12,340 nt of DNA from contig CAYGFI010000143.1 in the NCBI GenBank assembly GCA_964349045.1, positions 1 through 12,340 on the forward strand. The letters are read 5' to 3'. The stretch's first letter is position 1. Each line of letters begins with the position of its first letter. Both the position numbers and the translations under genes were made by a program. Positions 1 to 7,881 of this stretch are shown one piece after another. The notes below the pieces were generated by a model. The model had not been told where the DNA came from, ran no database searches, and worked only from the letters and a program-made list of their open reading frames with translations. This DNA is from JACJXF01 sp964349045 (GTDB lineage Bacteria > Bacteroidota > Bacteroidia > Bacteroidales > GCA-2748055).

Positions 1-32
1 GTTCAGGTTAGATTCTGAATATTGTATTTAAT

Positions 33-1400
33 TTATTCTGGTAATTTATAAGGGGTATTTTTATCCATTATAACAAGAACAAAATCACTTCCTCTCCCGG
101 TTGACCATGGCTCGAATTCCGGCTTGTCATCGTTAGTAAAATTTCCAATTTTTGTAGATTTTCCTGACCTGGGATTGAACCAAAAAGCTGTTAAATCAGT
201 AGCTTGCAAAATCGATAAATCCAATGTAATAGGTTTTCCAAAAGGTGTATAAGCAAATATAAAATCGTTTTGAATTCCTCTTGAGCAAACCACATGGGTC
301 GAGTCGTCAGGGTTTATATTTATTATCAGGGACTGATCATTGATCATCTGCTGCCAGGGAAATGAAGTAAGTAATTTTTTCATATACATCACATGAGTGG
401 ATCCGGGCAGATGAATAGCCGCGGACCAGTCAGTGCGTGCACTGATAATAGGATTTTTCCCTGCGCTGTACATTTGCCAGATATCGTTACACCCATAAGT
501 ATATCCTGCGGCTCCTGAAAGCATTGTCCAGTAGGCTGAAACACGAACATCTGAGTCGTCCAGCCATCCATATCGGATTTTATTATCAAGACGGTCGGGA
601 ATGTTTTCATACCGTGCTTCTCCATTTATCAGGGGTCGTTCAGGAGATAGTTTCCTGCCGGCAGCAACAAATTCATAGTCTTTGGCTCTCCTGTCGTGGG
701 TAGTCTGAAACATATCAATATCGAGCCATTTTTCGTCAAATACCTCGCTGGCAATTCTGCCTCCCCATGGATGATAGGTAATCAGGTGAACGTGGTCAGC
801 TTTTCGGATACCTCTTGCCATGGCACGAACAATTTCAGAATGGGTTTCGTTTTCCGGAACCCGGTCACCTCCAAGTATCCAAATAATATTTGTTTGTTTC
901 AGGTATCTTTTTGCAATCAATTCCCCGTAAATCTCTGCATTTTCCGGTGTAAATATTTCAGGACCCGTGCCCCACTTTCTGTTGAATTTATCTCCCCAGG
1001 TTGGCAGCAAACCCACATAGAGTCCCAGTTCCTGCGCCTTTTGAATTGCAAAATCAACATGTCTGAAGTACTTTTCATTGATTTTTGCCGGGTCGTTGTC
1101 GAAAAGCGGTAAATCGCCATAGGCGTTCGGCTCATTTAATCCATTAAGTTCTGCCAGAACAACTGTCTGGATAACAGTAAAACCTTTTAATGCCCGGTCC
1201 TGAAGATATACTGTAGTTTCTTCCCTGTTCAGCCTGTGCAACATTTCCCAGGCTGTTCCCCCCAGCCAGAAGAACGGTTCATTGTTAGCCGTAACAATAT
1301 AGTGTTTATCCCCGCTGATTTTCAACAAAGGAAGCCTCTGAGCCGGTGAAAATGATGCTGTCAGGAGGCAGGTTACCAAACAAATTACGTAGTTTTTCAT
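33..1400 (-). CDS. Secreted DUF4038 / GH140-like glycoside hydrolase with C-terminal beta-sandwich domain
   Basis: A 455-residue protein. Residues 1-20 look like a Sec signal peptide (short Lys-containing N-terminus, hydrophobic stretch, cleavage near SPA|QR), so it probably acts in the periplasm or outside the cell. Residues about 25-345 resemble the TIM-barrel of the DUF4038 family, whose characterised relatives include GH140 apiosidases acting on pectin. Visible landmarks are FFWLGGTAWE (43-52), IWILGGDR (173-180) and PLINGEARYE (256-265). By family analogy D179 is the candidate acid/base and E261 the candidate nucleophile; this assignment is inferred. Residues about 355-447 (FWFNPRSG at 407-414, then SDFVLVI) fit the small C-terminal domain called putative collagen-binding in this family. 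It starts 9 bp after the stop of the DUF1080 gene, so the two are probably co-transcribed. The substrate cannot be read from sequence, and no SusC/SusD pair is in view to suggest one. Confidence 0.85.
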   Translation of the reverse strand: MKNYVICLVTCLLTASFSPAQRLPLLKISGDKHYIVTANNEPFFWLGGTAWEMLHRLNREETTVYLQDRALKGFTVIQTVVLAELNGLNEPNAYGDLPLFDNDPAKINEKYFRHVDFAIQKAQELGLYVGLLPTWGDKFNRKWGTGPEIFTPENAEIYGELIAKRYLKQTNIIWILGGDRVPENETHSEIVRAMARGIRKADHVHLITYHPWGGRIASEVFDEKWLDIDMFQTTHDRRAKDYEFVAAGRKLSPERPLINGEARYENIPDRLDNKIRYGWLDDSDVRVSAYWTMLSGAAGYTYGCNDIWQMYSAGKNPIISARTDWSAAIHLPGSTHVMYMKKLLTSFPWQQMINDQSLIININPDDSTHVVCSRGIQNDFIFAYTPFGKPITLDLSILQATDLTAFWFNPRSGKSTKIGNFTNDDKPEFEPWSTGRGSDFVLVIMDKNTPYKLPE

Positions 1401-1409
1401 ACAGAATAT

Positions 1410-2147
1410 TTAAAGTTCCCTGATCCAGATATTTCTGTAAGACACATCATTGCCATGGTCCTGCAACAGTATGGCTTCTTTTAAAGCGTGCTTTTTGTAT
1501 TCAGGCTGGCCGATATACTCTGTAGAACCTTTAATCTCAAAGTGGTTCTGTATCAAAACGCCATTATGCAGAACGGTGATAAATGCCGGAGATTCCAATG
1601 AGCCATCTTCCTTAAAACGCGGCGCTTTATATATTACATCATACGTTTGCCATTCTCCGGGTTTAAGAGAGGCATTGACAAGGGGAATTCCCTGTTTGTA
1701 TATGGAGCCGGCCTGTCCGTTGCTGTATGTGATATTGTTGTAACTATCGAGAACCTGAAGTTCATAACGGCCCTGTAAAAATATACCGCTGTTACCCCGA
1801 CCCTGACCTTCCCCGGTAACCTTGGCCGGAGCTCTCCATTCAATGTGAAGCTGACAGTCAGAAAAAAGGTTTTTTGTTTTAATAATTCCCGCACCCGGCT
1901 TAACGGTTAAAATTCCATCTTTAACTTCCCATCCTGCTCGTCCTCCCTCTGAATTCACCCACTGATCAAGATTTTTTCCATCAAAGAGTACAATGACATC
2001 AGAAGGAGCGCCAGTGCCAGTTCCGGGAGTAATAATTTCAGGTACAGGGCTCCAGACTTCTGTAAGCTTGGGGTCACCCTGGGAATGAGCATTAATTGAA
2101 CTTATTAAAAGAAGAATAAGTAGTAAGGAGTTTTTTGAGTAGTTCAT
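1410..2147 (-). CDS. Secreted DUF1080 (3-keto-disaccharide hydrolase-like) protein
   Basis: A 245-residue protein with a signal peptide at about 1-22 (Lys-containing N-terminus, then a Leu/Ile-rich core, ending near AHS|QG). The rest is one DUF1080 domain (PF06439, concanavalin-like fold). It carries the family hallmarks: VLFDGKNLDQW (53-63), HIEWR (101-105), GRGNSGIFLQGRYELQVLD (116-134) and the closing SYRNIWIREL (236-245). Members occur in polysaccharide-utilisation regions of Bacteroidota, and the Pfam entry is named for action on 3-keto-disaccharides; activity of this copy is inferred only. It precedes the DUF4038 gene by 9 bp and likely heads that two-gene unit. On the minus strand, TATCTTTA (2196-2189) lies about 42 nt before the ATG and resembles the Bacteroidota -7 element TAnnTTTG, but I see no good upstream TTG, so the promoter is uncertain. 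Confidence 0.88.
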   Translation of the reverse strand: MNYSKNSLLLILLLISSINAHSQGDPKLTEVWSPVPEIITPGTGTGAPSDVIVLFDGKNLDQWVNSEGGRAGWEVKDGILTVKPGAGIIKTKNLFSDCQLHIEWRAPAKVTGEGQGRGNSGIFLQGRYELQVLDSYNNITYSNGQAGSIYKQGIPLVNASLKPGEWQTYDVIYKAPRFKEDGSLESPAFITVLHNGVLIQNHFEIKGSTEYIGQPEYKKHALKEAILLQDHGNDVSYRNIWIREL

Positions 2148-2241
2148 TTTGTCAGTTTTTAGAATGGATCCGTTAATTTTAATAACCCTAAAGATAAAAA
2201 GTTTCCTGGTGAAACCGTATTTGTAAAAATAAGGAATGAAT

Positions 2242-2472
2242 CTAAAGAAAATCTTTTTTTAAAATAAATGGTAAATAGTTTTCCCGGCTGATAATATGGT
2301 AATTTGCCAGGGGATAGTTTTTAACCCATGCACCTGGAACTTTTGTATTATTTATGATTTCTTTTACTAACACAGTTTTACCTGTACGTCTCGCCCCTGC
2401 AATGATTATTACTTTACCAGCCTGTAAACGATTTTCTATTTTTTTTTGTATTATCCGTTTTATCACTGACAT
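2242..2472 (-). pseudogene. Internally deleted remnant of an AAA_14/DUF4143-type ATPase
   Basis: An open frame of 76 codons. Residues 1-44 match the start of AAA_14-type ATPases, which are usually about 380-450 residues long: a basic IKRIIQKKIENRL segment, the strand KVIIIAG, then a Walker A motif GARRTGKT (26-33) followed by a helix. After residue 44 the sequence jumps to PGAWVKNYPLANYHIISREN (46-65) and ends soon after. This resembles the extreme C-terminus of the same family, where a Tyr-Pro followed by an Arg/Pro-Glu/Asn-Asn segment closes the DUF4143 part. Walker B, sensor and the nuclease-like middle are missing. I infer an in-frame deletion of roughly 300 or more codons with the seam near 2340. 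The fragment cannot be a working ATPase. It could instead be a short expressed relic or an assembly mis-join. It lies 102 bp after the corrected end of the deacetylase gene. Confidence 0.65.
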
Positions 2473-2574
2473 AATTAATGTTAATTTGGTTAATCAACTG
2501 ACTAAATTAATATTAAATTTGTTAGTAAACGCTTATGTTTTTTCGCTAGCAACACAAGAATTAATTGGGGAATA

Positions 2575-3572
2575 CTATTTCTTTATATCCTTATAACTGA
2601 TCAGTTGAATTTTTTTGTCAGAAATGGTCTTTTTTACTTCGGGACTTGTAAAAATATCAGTAACGGTTTGCCTGTCACCTGCCNNNNNNNNNNNNNNNNN
2701 NNNNNNNNNNNNNNNNNNNNNNNNNNNNNNNNNNNNNNNNNNNNNNNNNNNNNNNNNNNNNNNNNNNNNNNNNNNNNNNNNNNCTTTTTTACTTCGGGAC
2801 TTGTAAAAATATCAGTAACGGTTTGCCTGTCACCTGCCACAGTTTCATTTCCAACATGAAAAATTCCCTGAGCTTCGGAAGTATTAAGTCCCGGGTGTTC
2901 CACGAAAAGATAGGTACCGGGTTGGAGATTATTCAGCATATCTGTAAAATCCTGAATTGCACTTTTCGGAGAATCATCCTGGCCATAATGGCCGGGGTGT
3001 TTCAGAGATGAATAATCTGTTTCAAGGTGGTATTCAACGGCCAGTTTTTCATAAAGAGACTTCATTTCCGGTGAAACAGAGGTCCATCCCATGTGTTCCG
3101 AAAGATGCGATATGTGGGGAATTTTTCGGATTGCAAGTTCTATCTGGGCTCGCAATTCCTTTTCGACTTCATTAATATCATAATTACTGTGTACCAGTGT
3201 CTTGTTTTCAGGATAATTTTTTCCGGGCCAGATCATAGGGTAAAAGTAACCATCCGGATCAGTAATAGAAGGGGCATATGTCAATGGTCTCCATTTGTAA
3301 TAATCCCATTCACTGGTAAGGACAAGGTGTATTCCTACATCCAGGCCGGGGTTTTCATTCAGGAGTTTAACTGCTTCTTCAAACCAGGAACAGGGAACCA
3401 TGATCTCAACTGATCTTTCAATGCCGTTTTTGTAAGATTCAATGCATGCAAGGTTTGCATTATGAGACGATCCGATATCATCTCCCCTGACAAGAAGTCT
3501 TATATCCTGCTGGGCGCATCCGGTTGATTGTATCAAAACCATAATAAGCAGGCTGAATACATAGGTTTTCAT
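2575..3572 (-). CDS. ChbG/YdjC-like carbohydrate deacetylase, predicted lipoprotein, split by an assembly gap
   Basis: As given, the frame is broken by 100 Ns plus a duplicated 55-bp flank. Removing one copy and the Ns (155 bp) leaves 843 bp encoding 280 residues, ending with the family-like tail IQLISYKDIKK and a TAG at 2577-2575. The ATG at 3572 is preferred over an in-frame TTG at 3605 because it starts directly on a lipoprotein signal (MKTYVFSLLI..., then QSTGCAQQ with C19 as the lipidated cysteine). YdjC/ChbG enzymes remove acetyl groups from chito-oligosaccharides and related amino sugars using a divalent metal. The metal-site pattern is visible: RGDDIG (D31/D32), GIHL (H82) and HLSEH (H156/H160), plus VEHPG (224-228). 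The third motif differs from the more usual HxDxHxH-like form, so the substrate may differ from that of ChbG. It starts 84 bp after the mutB stop. Confidence 0.85.
2629..2838. repeat. Exact 55-bp duplication flanking the N gap (2629-2683 and 2784-2838)
   Basis: The 55 bases before the Ns (2629-2683, from CTTTTTTACTTCGGG to CACCTGCC) are identical to the first 55 bases after them (2784-2838). This is what results when two contigs from a de Bruijn graph end on the same k-mer and are scaffolded without being merged; 55 is a common assembler k. Collapsing the two copies restores an uninterrupted deacetylase frame with a family-like C-terminus, so I read this as an artefact and not a biological repeat. 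Confidence 0.9.
2684..2783. other. Assembly gap of 100 Ns
   Basis: Exactly 100 consecutive Ns, the conventional size for a gap of unknown length. It lies inside the 3' part of the deacetylase gene. The duplicated flanks show that it probably represents no missing sequence at all. Confidence 0.98.
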
Positions 3573-3608
3573 AATTTTGGATGTATTGGTAATTTTGTAA
3601 TGCAATAA

Positions 3609-3653
3609 TTTTTATCATTGCCACAGACTTAAGCCGATAGCAATGGATAAAAA
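3609..3653. repeat. Imperfect inverted repeat between mutB and the deacetylase gene
   Basis: TTTTTATCATTGC (3609-3621) can pair with GCAATGGATAAAAA (3640-3653) to form a 13-bp stem with one bulged G and an 18-nt loop. It sits in the 84 bp between the mutB stop and the deacetylase ATG. On either strand the 5' arm is T-rich and the 3' arm A-rich, the opposite of a classic intrinsic terminator. It could be an RNA processing or stability element after mutB, or a leader hairpin for the deacetylase gene. No function is shown. Confidence 0.5.
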
Positions 3654-3656
3654 ACA

Positions 3657-5810
3657 TTACTCTTTAATGCTTTCAATTAAAATTTCAAGGATCTTTCTTG
3701 CGGCCACAGACACTGAAGTCCCGGGGCCAAATATTGCAACAACTCCGGCCTTATATAGAAAGTCATAATCCTGTGCGGGAATTACTCCCCCGGCAACCAC
3801 CATAATATCCTCACGGCCACATTTTTTTAACTCTTCAATTACCTGGGGAATAAGGGTTTTGTGTCCGGCAGCAAGACTCGACACGCCCAGCACGTGAACA
3901 TCATTTTCAACGGCTTGTTTGGCTGCTTCTGCAGGAGTCTGGAACAAAGGTCCGATATCAACATCGAAGCCCATATCGGCATAACCGGTTGAAACTACTT
4001 TTGCCCCCCGGTCGTGACCATCCTGTCCCATTTTGGCAACCATGATCCTCGGCTGGCGGCCTGCGAGCCTGGCAAATTCACTGGCAAGTTCCCTCGCTTT
4101 TATAAAATTTATATCTTTCATCGATTCGGCTGAATATACTCCTGATATTGATCTTACAACGGCTTTATATCTTCCTGATACTTTTTCGATAGCGTCGGAA
4201 ATTTCACCAAGGCTGGCTCTTTTCCCGGCGGCGTCAACTGATAACTCCAGCAAGTTTCCCTTACCGGTTTTCACAGATTCGGTGATAGCTTCCAGCGCTT
4301 TCTTCACCTCATCATTGTTTCTCTCCGCTTTTAATTTTTGAAGTCTTTTGATCTGAGATTTCCGGACGGCAGAATTATCCACTGTCAGGATATCAATCGG
4401 ATCCTCTTTCTCCAGCTTAAACTTATTAATGCCGACAATGATATCTTTCATTGCATCGATTCGGGCTTGTTTTCTGGCTGAAGCCTCTTCGATCCTCATT
4501 TTAGGAATTCCGGTTTCGATGGCTTTTGCCATTCCTCCTAAATTTTCAACTTCTTCAATAAGTTCCCAGGCCCTGTGGGCAAGTTCGTGGGTAAGACTCT
4601 CCACATAATAGGACCCTGCCCAGGGATCAAGGGAACGGTGTATCTGGGTTTCTTCCTGCAGAAAAATCTGGGTATTTCGTGCGATCCTTGCAGAGAAGTC
4701 GGTCGGGAGCGCTATGGCCTCATCCAGCGCATTGGTATGCAGACTCTGGGTGTGCCCCAGGGCAGCAGCCATTGCCTCGATACAGGTGCGGGCAACATTA
4801 TTAAACGGATCCTGCTCGGTAAGGCTCCAACCTGATGTTTGCGAATGTGTGCGAAGAGCCATCGATTTCGGATTTTTCGGGTTAAATTGTTTAACAATTT
4901 TGGCCCAGAGCATCCGTGCAGCGCGCATTTTGGCAATTTCCATGAAATGATTCATACCGATAGCCCAGAAAAAAGAAATCCGGGGTGCAAATGCATCAAT
5001 ATCAATTCCTGCATTTATGCCTGTACGCAGATATTCCAGTCCGTCGGCAAGCGTATAAGCAAGTTCAATATCAGCAGTGGCGCCGGCCTCATGCATATGG
5101 TAACCGGAAATGCTGATACTGTTGAACTTAGGCATGCGACGGGAGGTATATTGGAAGATATCCGCTACAATTCGCATAGAGGTTTCAGGAGGATATATAT
5201 AGGTATTCCTTACCATAAACTCCTTCAGAATGTCGTTTTGTATGGTGCCACTCAGTTCTTCAGGTTTTGCGCCCTGCTCCAGGCCGGTTACAATATAAAA
5301 TGCCATAATGGGCAATACTGCGCCGTTCATTGTCATAGAAACGGACATTTTATTGAGAGGGATCTGGTCGAAAAGGACTTTCATATCGAGAATGGAGTCA
5401 ATAGCAACCCCGGCCTTACCCACATCACCTGCAACGCGCTCATGATCGGAGTCGTATCCCCTGTGGGTAGCAAGGTCAAATGCTACAGACAATCCTTTTT
5501 GACCGGCAGCAAGGTTTCTGCGGTAAAAAGCATTGGATTCCTCTGCTGTAGAAAAACCGGCATACTGGCGGATGGTCCATGGCCGGGTAACAAACATGCT
5601 GGTATACGGACCCCGAAGAAACGGGGGAAATCCTGCAGGAAACTCCAGATGCTCCATTTTTTGGAGGTCATCTTTGGTATAAACCGGTTTTACTTTAATG
5701 TGTTCTGGCGTTTCCCATGAAGCGGGTACTTTTTGCTGAGAGCTGGAAAATGGATCCGTCTTTGGAGTTCCTTCAGAACGGAGATTTATGCTTTTATAGT
5801 CCGGTTTCAT
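3657..5810 (-). CDS. mutB: Methylmalonyl-CoA mutase large (catalytic) subunit
   Basis: A 717-residue adenosylcobalamin-dependent subunit that interconverts (R)-methylmalonyl-CoA and succinyl-CoA in the cytoplasm, used in propionate formation or propionyl-CoA use. Residues about 40-560 form the substrate-binding barrel; residues about 585-717 form the B12-binding domain with DGHDRG (597-602), where H599 is the expected lower cobalt ligand, followed by GVSSLAAGH (642-650) and VVAGGVIP (671-678). Comparing with the Propionibacterium enzyme as I remember it, a constant offset of 6 maps its active-site residues to Y83 (RQYAGF), Q191, R201, Y237 and H238 (SGYHM); all are present. The length is near the family norm of about 715-730. 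The mutA gene lies 57 bp upstream on the same strand, giving the usual small-then-large subunit operon. No mutase chaperone (MeaB) or epimerase is in the window. Confidence 0.97.
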   Translation of the reverse strand: MKPDYKSINLRSEGTPKTDPFSSSQQKVPASWETPEHIKVKPVYTKDDLQKMEHLEFPAGFPPFLRGPYTSMFVTRPWTIRQYAGFSTAEESNAFYRRNLAAGQKGLSVAFDLATHRGYDSDHERVAGDVGKAGVAIDSILDMKVLFDQIPLNKMSVSMTMNGAVLPIMAFYIVTGLEQGAKPEELSGTIQNDILKEFMVRNTYIYPPETSMRIVADIFQYTSRRMPKFNSISISGYHMHEAGATADIELAYTLADGLEYLRTGINAGIDIDAFAPRISFFWAIGMNHFMEIAKMRAARMLWAKIVKQFNPKNPKSMALRTHSQTSGWSLTEQDPFNNVARTCIEAMAAALGHTQSLHTNALDEAIALPTDFSARIARNTQIFLQEETQIHRSLDPWAGSYYVESLTHELAHRAWELIEEVENLGGMAKAIETGIPKMRIEEASARKQARIDAMKDIIVGINKFKLEKEDPIDILTVDNSAVRKSQIKRLQKLKAERNNDEVKKALEAITESVKTGKGNLLELSVDAAGKRASLGEISDAIEKVSGRYKAVVRSISGVYSAESMKDINFIKARELASEFARLAGRQPRIMVAKMGQDGHDRGAKVVSTGYADMGFDVDIGPLFQTPAEAAKQAVENDVHVLGVSSLAAGHKTLIPQVIEELKKCGREDIMVVAGGVIPAQDYDFLYKAGVVAIFGPGTSVSVAARKILEILIESIKE

Positions 5811-5867
5811 TATATTTATAGATCAAGAGATAAACCACGTTAATAATTCTGATAATAGTAATCACAA

Positions 5868-7730
5868 TCAAGGCAATTTCTGATATTTCTCAAGTTCTTC
5901 CAGCACATTTGATTTCATATGGATAAAATTCCGAATCCCTTTTGATTTCAGATCTTCAATACTATCCTTTGGAAATCCCGCGACTACAAAGATTACATTT
6001 TTATCCAGCTTGCTGAATGCTTCAGGAGCCAGTGTTGCATATTCCTCATCACTGCTGCACAAAACAATGATGGATGCTTTTTCTTCAGATGCTGCCTTTA
6101 TACCGGCATCGATACTATCAAATCCCGGATTGTCAATGATCTCAAATCCCGCGCAGCCAAAGAAACCTGTTGAGAATCCTGCCCTGGCTTTTCTCCAGAC
6201 CGGGTTGCCAATAGTAAGCAGAAATACCTTTTTCCTGTTCCCCTCAGTCTTTAACCTGAGTTTTTCAAAAGCTGTTGCACCCCTCTGCACAACCAGGGGC
6301 TCAGCGATGAGATTTGACTGTTTTATGTTCCGGGGGAAAGAAATTTCATGATCCATATCTTCCGGCCTGGTTTCAAGGGGATTTGGATATTGATTGGTTC
6401 CCAGCAGAATTTCTTTTCTTAAGGAAATATTCTGATTTCGCAAAGTAGCTGAAGCCGCGATCCTCTTCTGAATTTCTCCCGCCTTAAATGCAGCAAGGTA
6501 TCCTCCCAATTCCTCGATTTCAACAAAAAGTTTCCATGATTCTTCAATGATGGAATCTGTGAGATTTTCAATGAAATACGAACCTGCAGCGGGATCAGGA
6601 ACTTTGTCCAGCCAAGCCTCTTCCTTTAAAATTATTTGTGTATTACGTGCTATTCTTTCAGAGAATTTCGTTGACGGACGAAATGCATTGTCAAATGGAG
6701 TTACGGAAAGCGAATCGCAACCACCCATTACTGCCGACATGCTCTCAGTTGTTGACCGGAGCATATTTACATAAGGATCATAAATTGTTTGATTCCATTC
6801 AGATGTGGTGCAGTGAATAAAAGTTTTCAGGGATTCCTCATTAGTTATTCCCCATGACCCGGCCAGTTTGGCGAAAAGCAAACGCGCTGCACGTATTTTG
6901 GCAATCTCCATGAAATAAACCGGACCCACTGCCAGGTTTAGCTGCATGCTTTTTGAAATTGTTTCAGGTTTCACTCCCTCTTTTGAAAGTAAATCAAGGT
7001 AATCAGAAATTATGGCGAGGCTAAAAGCCAGCTCCTGGACTATGGTCCCTCCCGCATTATGAAACAGGTGACCGTTTATACCAAGAGTTTTTAGATTGGG
7101 AAGGAGAGAGGAGGCCTTATTAATTAAGGAAGCGGTATTTTTAAATTCAGCGGCTTCCGGGTGAGTAAAAATTCCTGTTTTAGTAAGAAAACCGAGCGGA
7201 TCATTGTCGATTGAACCAATAATCCGGCTGGGGTCGATTTTTAATAAGCCGGATTCCGAAACGAGATGCTTAAATATTTCGGAGGAACTTGTGTGTGTAA
7301 TAAAATTAATGTTTATGCAATCGAAATAAATATCTTTCAGAAGACGGCTAAATTCAGACAGTGACAAATTTCTTTTTTCAGGTATCAAAAATCCAATGGA
7401 AGTTGCGCCCCGGTTAAGAGCATTCAGGGCGGTGTCATTAGCTGCTGCAACATTATCAACTTTGATATCCTGGCGGATTTCCCAATGGTTGGAAAACCTA
7501 TGGTTCCCTCTCAGGAAAGGAAATTCTCCCGGCCTGGCATCAGGATATTTGAGTTTTTCAAGGTCTTCAGCGGTATAAAAGGGCTTAACCTCAATTCTTT
7601 CGTTGGATTTCCAGATCAGTTTTTCGTAAGGCAGTCCTTTGAGGTCCTGCAGCATTTTTTCTTTCCACTCATTTGAATTAACCGCCTGAAATTCTGAAAA
7701 TAAAACCGTTTTGTTCTCTTGATTGTTCAT
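5868..7730 (-). CDS. mutA: Methylmalonyl-CoA mutase small subunit (non-catalytic)
   Basis: A 620-residue homologue of MutB that pairs with it in the heterodimeric mutase. It shares the barrel scaffold, for example PFLRGNHRFSNHWEIRQD (71-88), YFMEIAKIRAARLLFAKL (272-289), ERIARNTQI (358-366) and DPAAGSYFIENLT (379-391). Catalytic positions are lost: the RQYAGF tyrosine becomes Asp (RQD, D88), and the SGYHM segment becomes NGHLF (219-223), replacing the catalytic His with Leu. In the C-terminal domain the DxHxxG cobalamin motif is replaced by GNPVWRKARAGFSTG (508-522), so this subunit should not bind B12. These losses are normal for the family and do not indicate decay. The start ATG is preceded by a purine-rich AAGGATAGGC (7740-7731 on the minus strand), a plausible ribosome-binding site. 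It is the first gene of the minus-strand block. Confidence 0.96.
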   Translation of the reverse strand: MNNQENKTVLFSEFQAVNSNEWKEKMLQDLKGLPYEKLIWKSNERIEVKPFYTAEDLEKLKYPDARPGEFPFLRGNHRFSNHWEIRQDIKVDNVAAANDTALNALNRGATSIGFLIPEKRNLSLSEFSRLLKDIYFDCININFITHTSSSEIFKHLVSESGLLKIDPSRIIGSIDNDPLGFLTKTGIFTHPEAAEFKNTASLINKASSLLPNLKTLGINGHLFHNAGGTIVQELAFSLAIISDYLDLLSKEGVKPETISKSMQLNLAVGPVYFMEIAKIRAARLLFAKLAGSWGITNEESLKTFIHCTTSEWNQTIYDPYVNMLRSTTESMSAVMGGCDSLSVTPFDNAFRPSTKFSERIARNTQIILKEEAWLDKVPDPAAGSYFIENLTDSIIEESWKLFVEIEELGGYLAAFKAGEIQKRIAASATLRNQNISLRKEILLGTNQYPNPLETRPEDMDHEISFPRNIKQSNLIAEPLVVQRGATAFEKLRLKTEGNRKKVFLLTIGNPVWRKARAGFSTGFFGCAGFEIIDNPGFDSIDAGIKAASEEKASIIVLCSSDEEYATLAPEAFSKLDKNVIFVVAGFPKDSIEDLKSKGIRNFIHMKSNVLEELEKYQKLP

Positions 7731-7753
7731 GCCTATCCTTTTATTCGCAGATA

Positions 7754-7785
7754 CAAAGTAAGCGAAATATGTTATGTTTTGAAAA
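7754..7785 (-). promoter_or_regulatory. Candidate Bacteroidota-type promoter for mutA
   Basis: On the minus strand, TTTTC (7785-7781) is followed after 19 nt by TTACTTTG (7761-7754). This resembles the Bacteroidota primary sigma pattern of a TTTG-like -33 element and TAnnTTTG at -7, with one mismatch in each element and normal spacing. The -7 box ends 23 nt before the mutA ATG, implying a short leader. It is a pattern match only. Confidence 0.35.
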
Positions 7786-7850
7786 TGTAAACTATCCTGT
7801 CGTCCTGAAAGGACAGATTAATTCACCCAATGGCAATCTCATGCGCATAT

Positions 7851-7881
7851 ATGTATAATGAAACACTCCGGATGTATAATG
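7851..7881. repeat. Direct 10-bp repeat ATGTATAATG, two copies 21 bp apart
   Basis: ATGTATAATG occurs at 7851-7860 and again at 7872-7881, a start-to-start distance of 21 bp, or about two helical turns. Copies on one face of the helix suit a dimeric regulator, and they lie about 90 bp upstream of the mutA promoter candidate. In an AT-rich region this could also be chance. Confidence 0.4.

Noticed and set aside
2629..2838. The 55-bp duplication as a genuine repeat, mobile-element target duplication or CRISPR-like unit
   Set aside because: There are only two copies, placed exactly against the Ns, and removing one repairs a gene. An assembly overlap explains everything.
3573..3605. TTG start at 3605 for the deacetylase, giving an 11-residue N-terminal extension
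   Set aside because: The extension (HYKITNTSKI) would precede the lipoprotein signal peptide, while the ATG at 3572 begins directly on it. The TTG also lies beside the inverted repeat.
3609..3653. Inverted repeat as a rho-independent terminator for mutB
   Set aside because: The stem core is not GC-rich and no T-run follows the 3' arm in the direction of mutB transcription.
4839..5720. 293-codon plus-strand open frame opposite mutB
   Set aside because: It lies wholly antisense to the strongly supported mutB gene and its translation shows no protein-family features. It is a shadow frame.
5868..7730. mutA as a decaying duplicate of mutB, because it lacks the B12 motif and catalytic His/Tyr
   Set aside because: These losses are the normal state of the small subunit in heterodimeric methylmalonyl-CoA mutases, and the frame is full length and intact.
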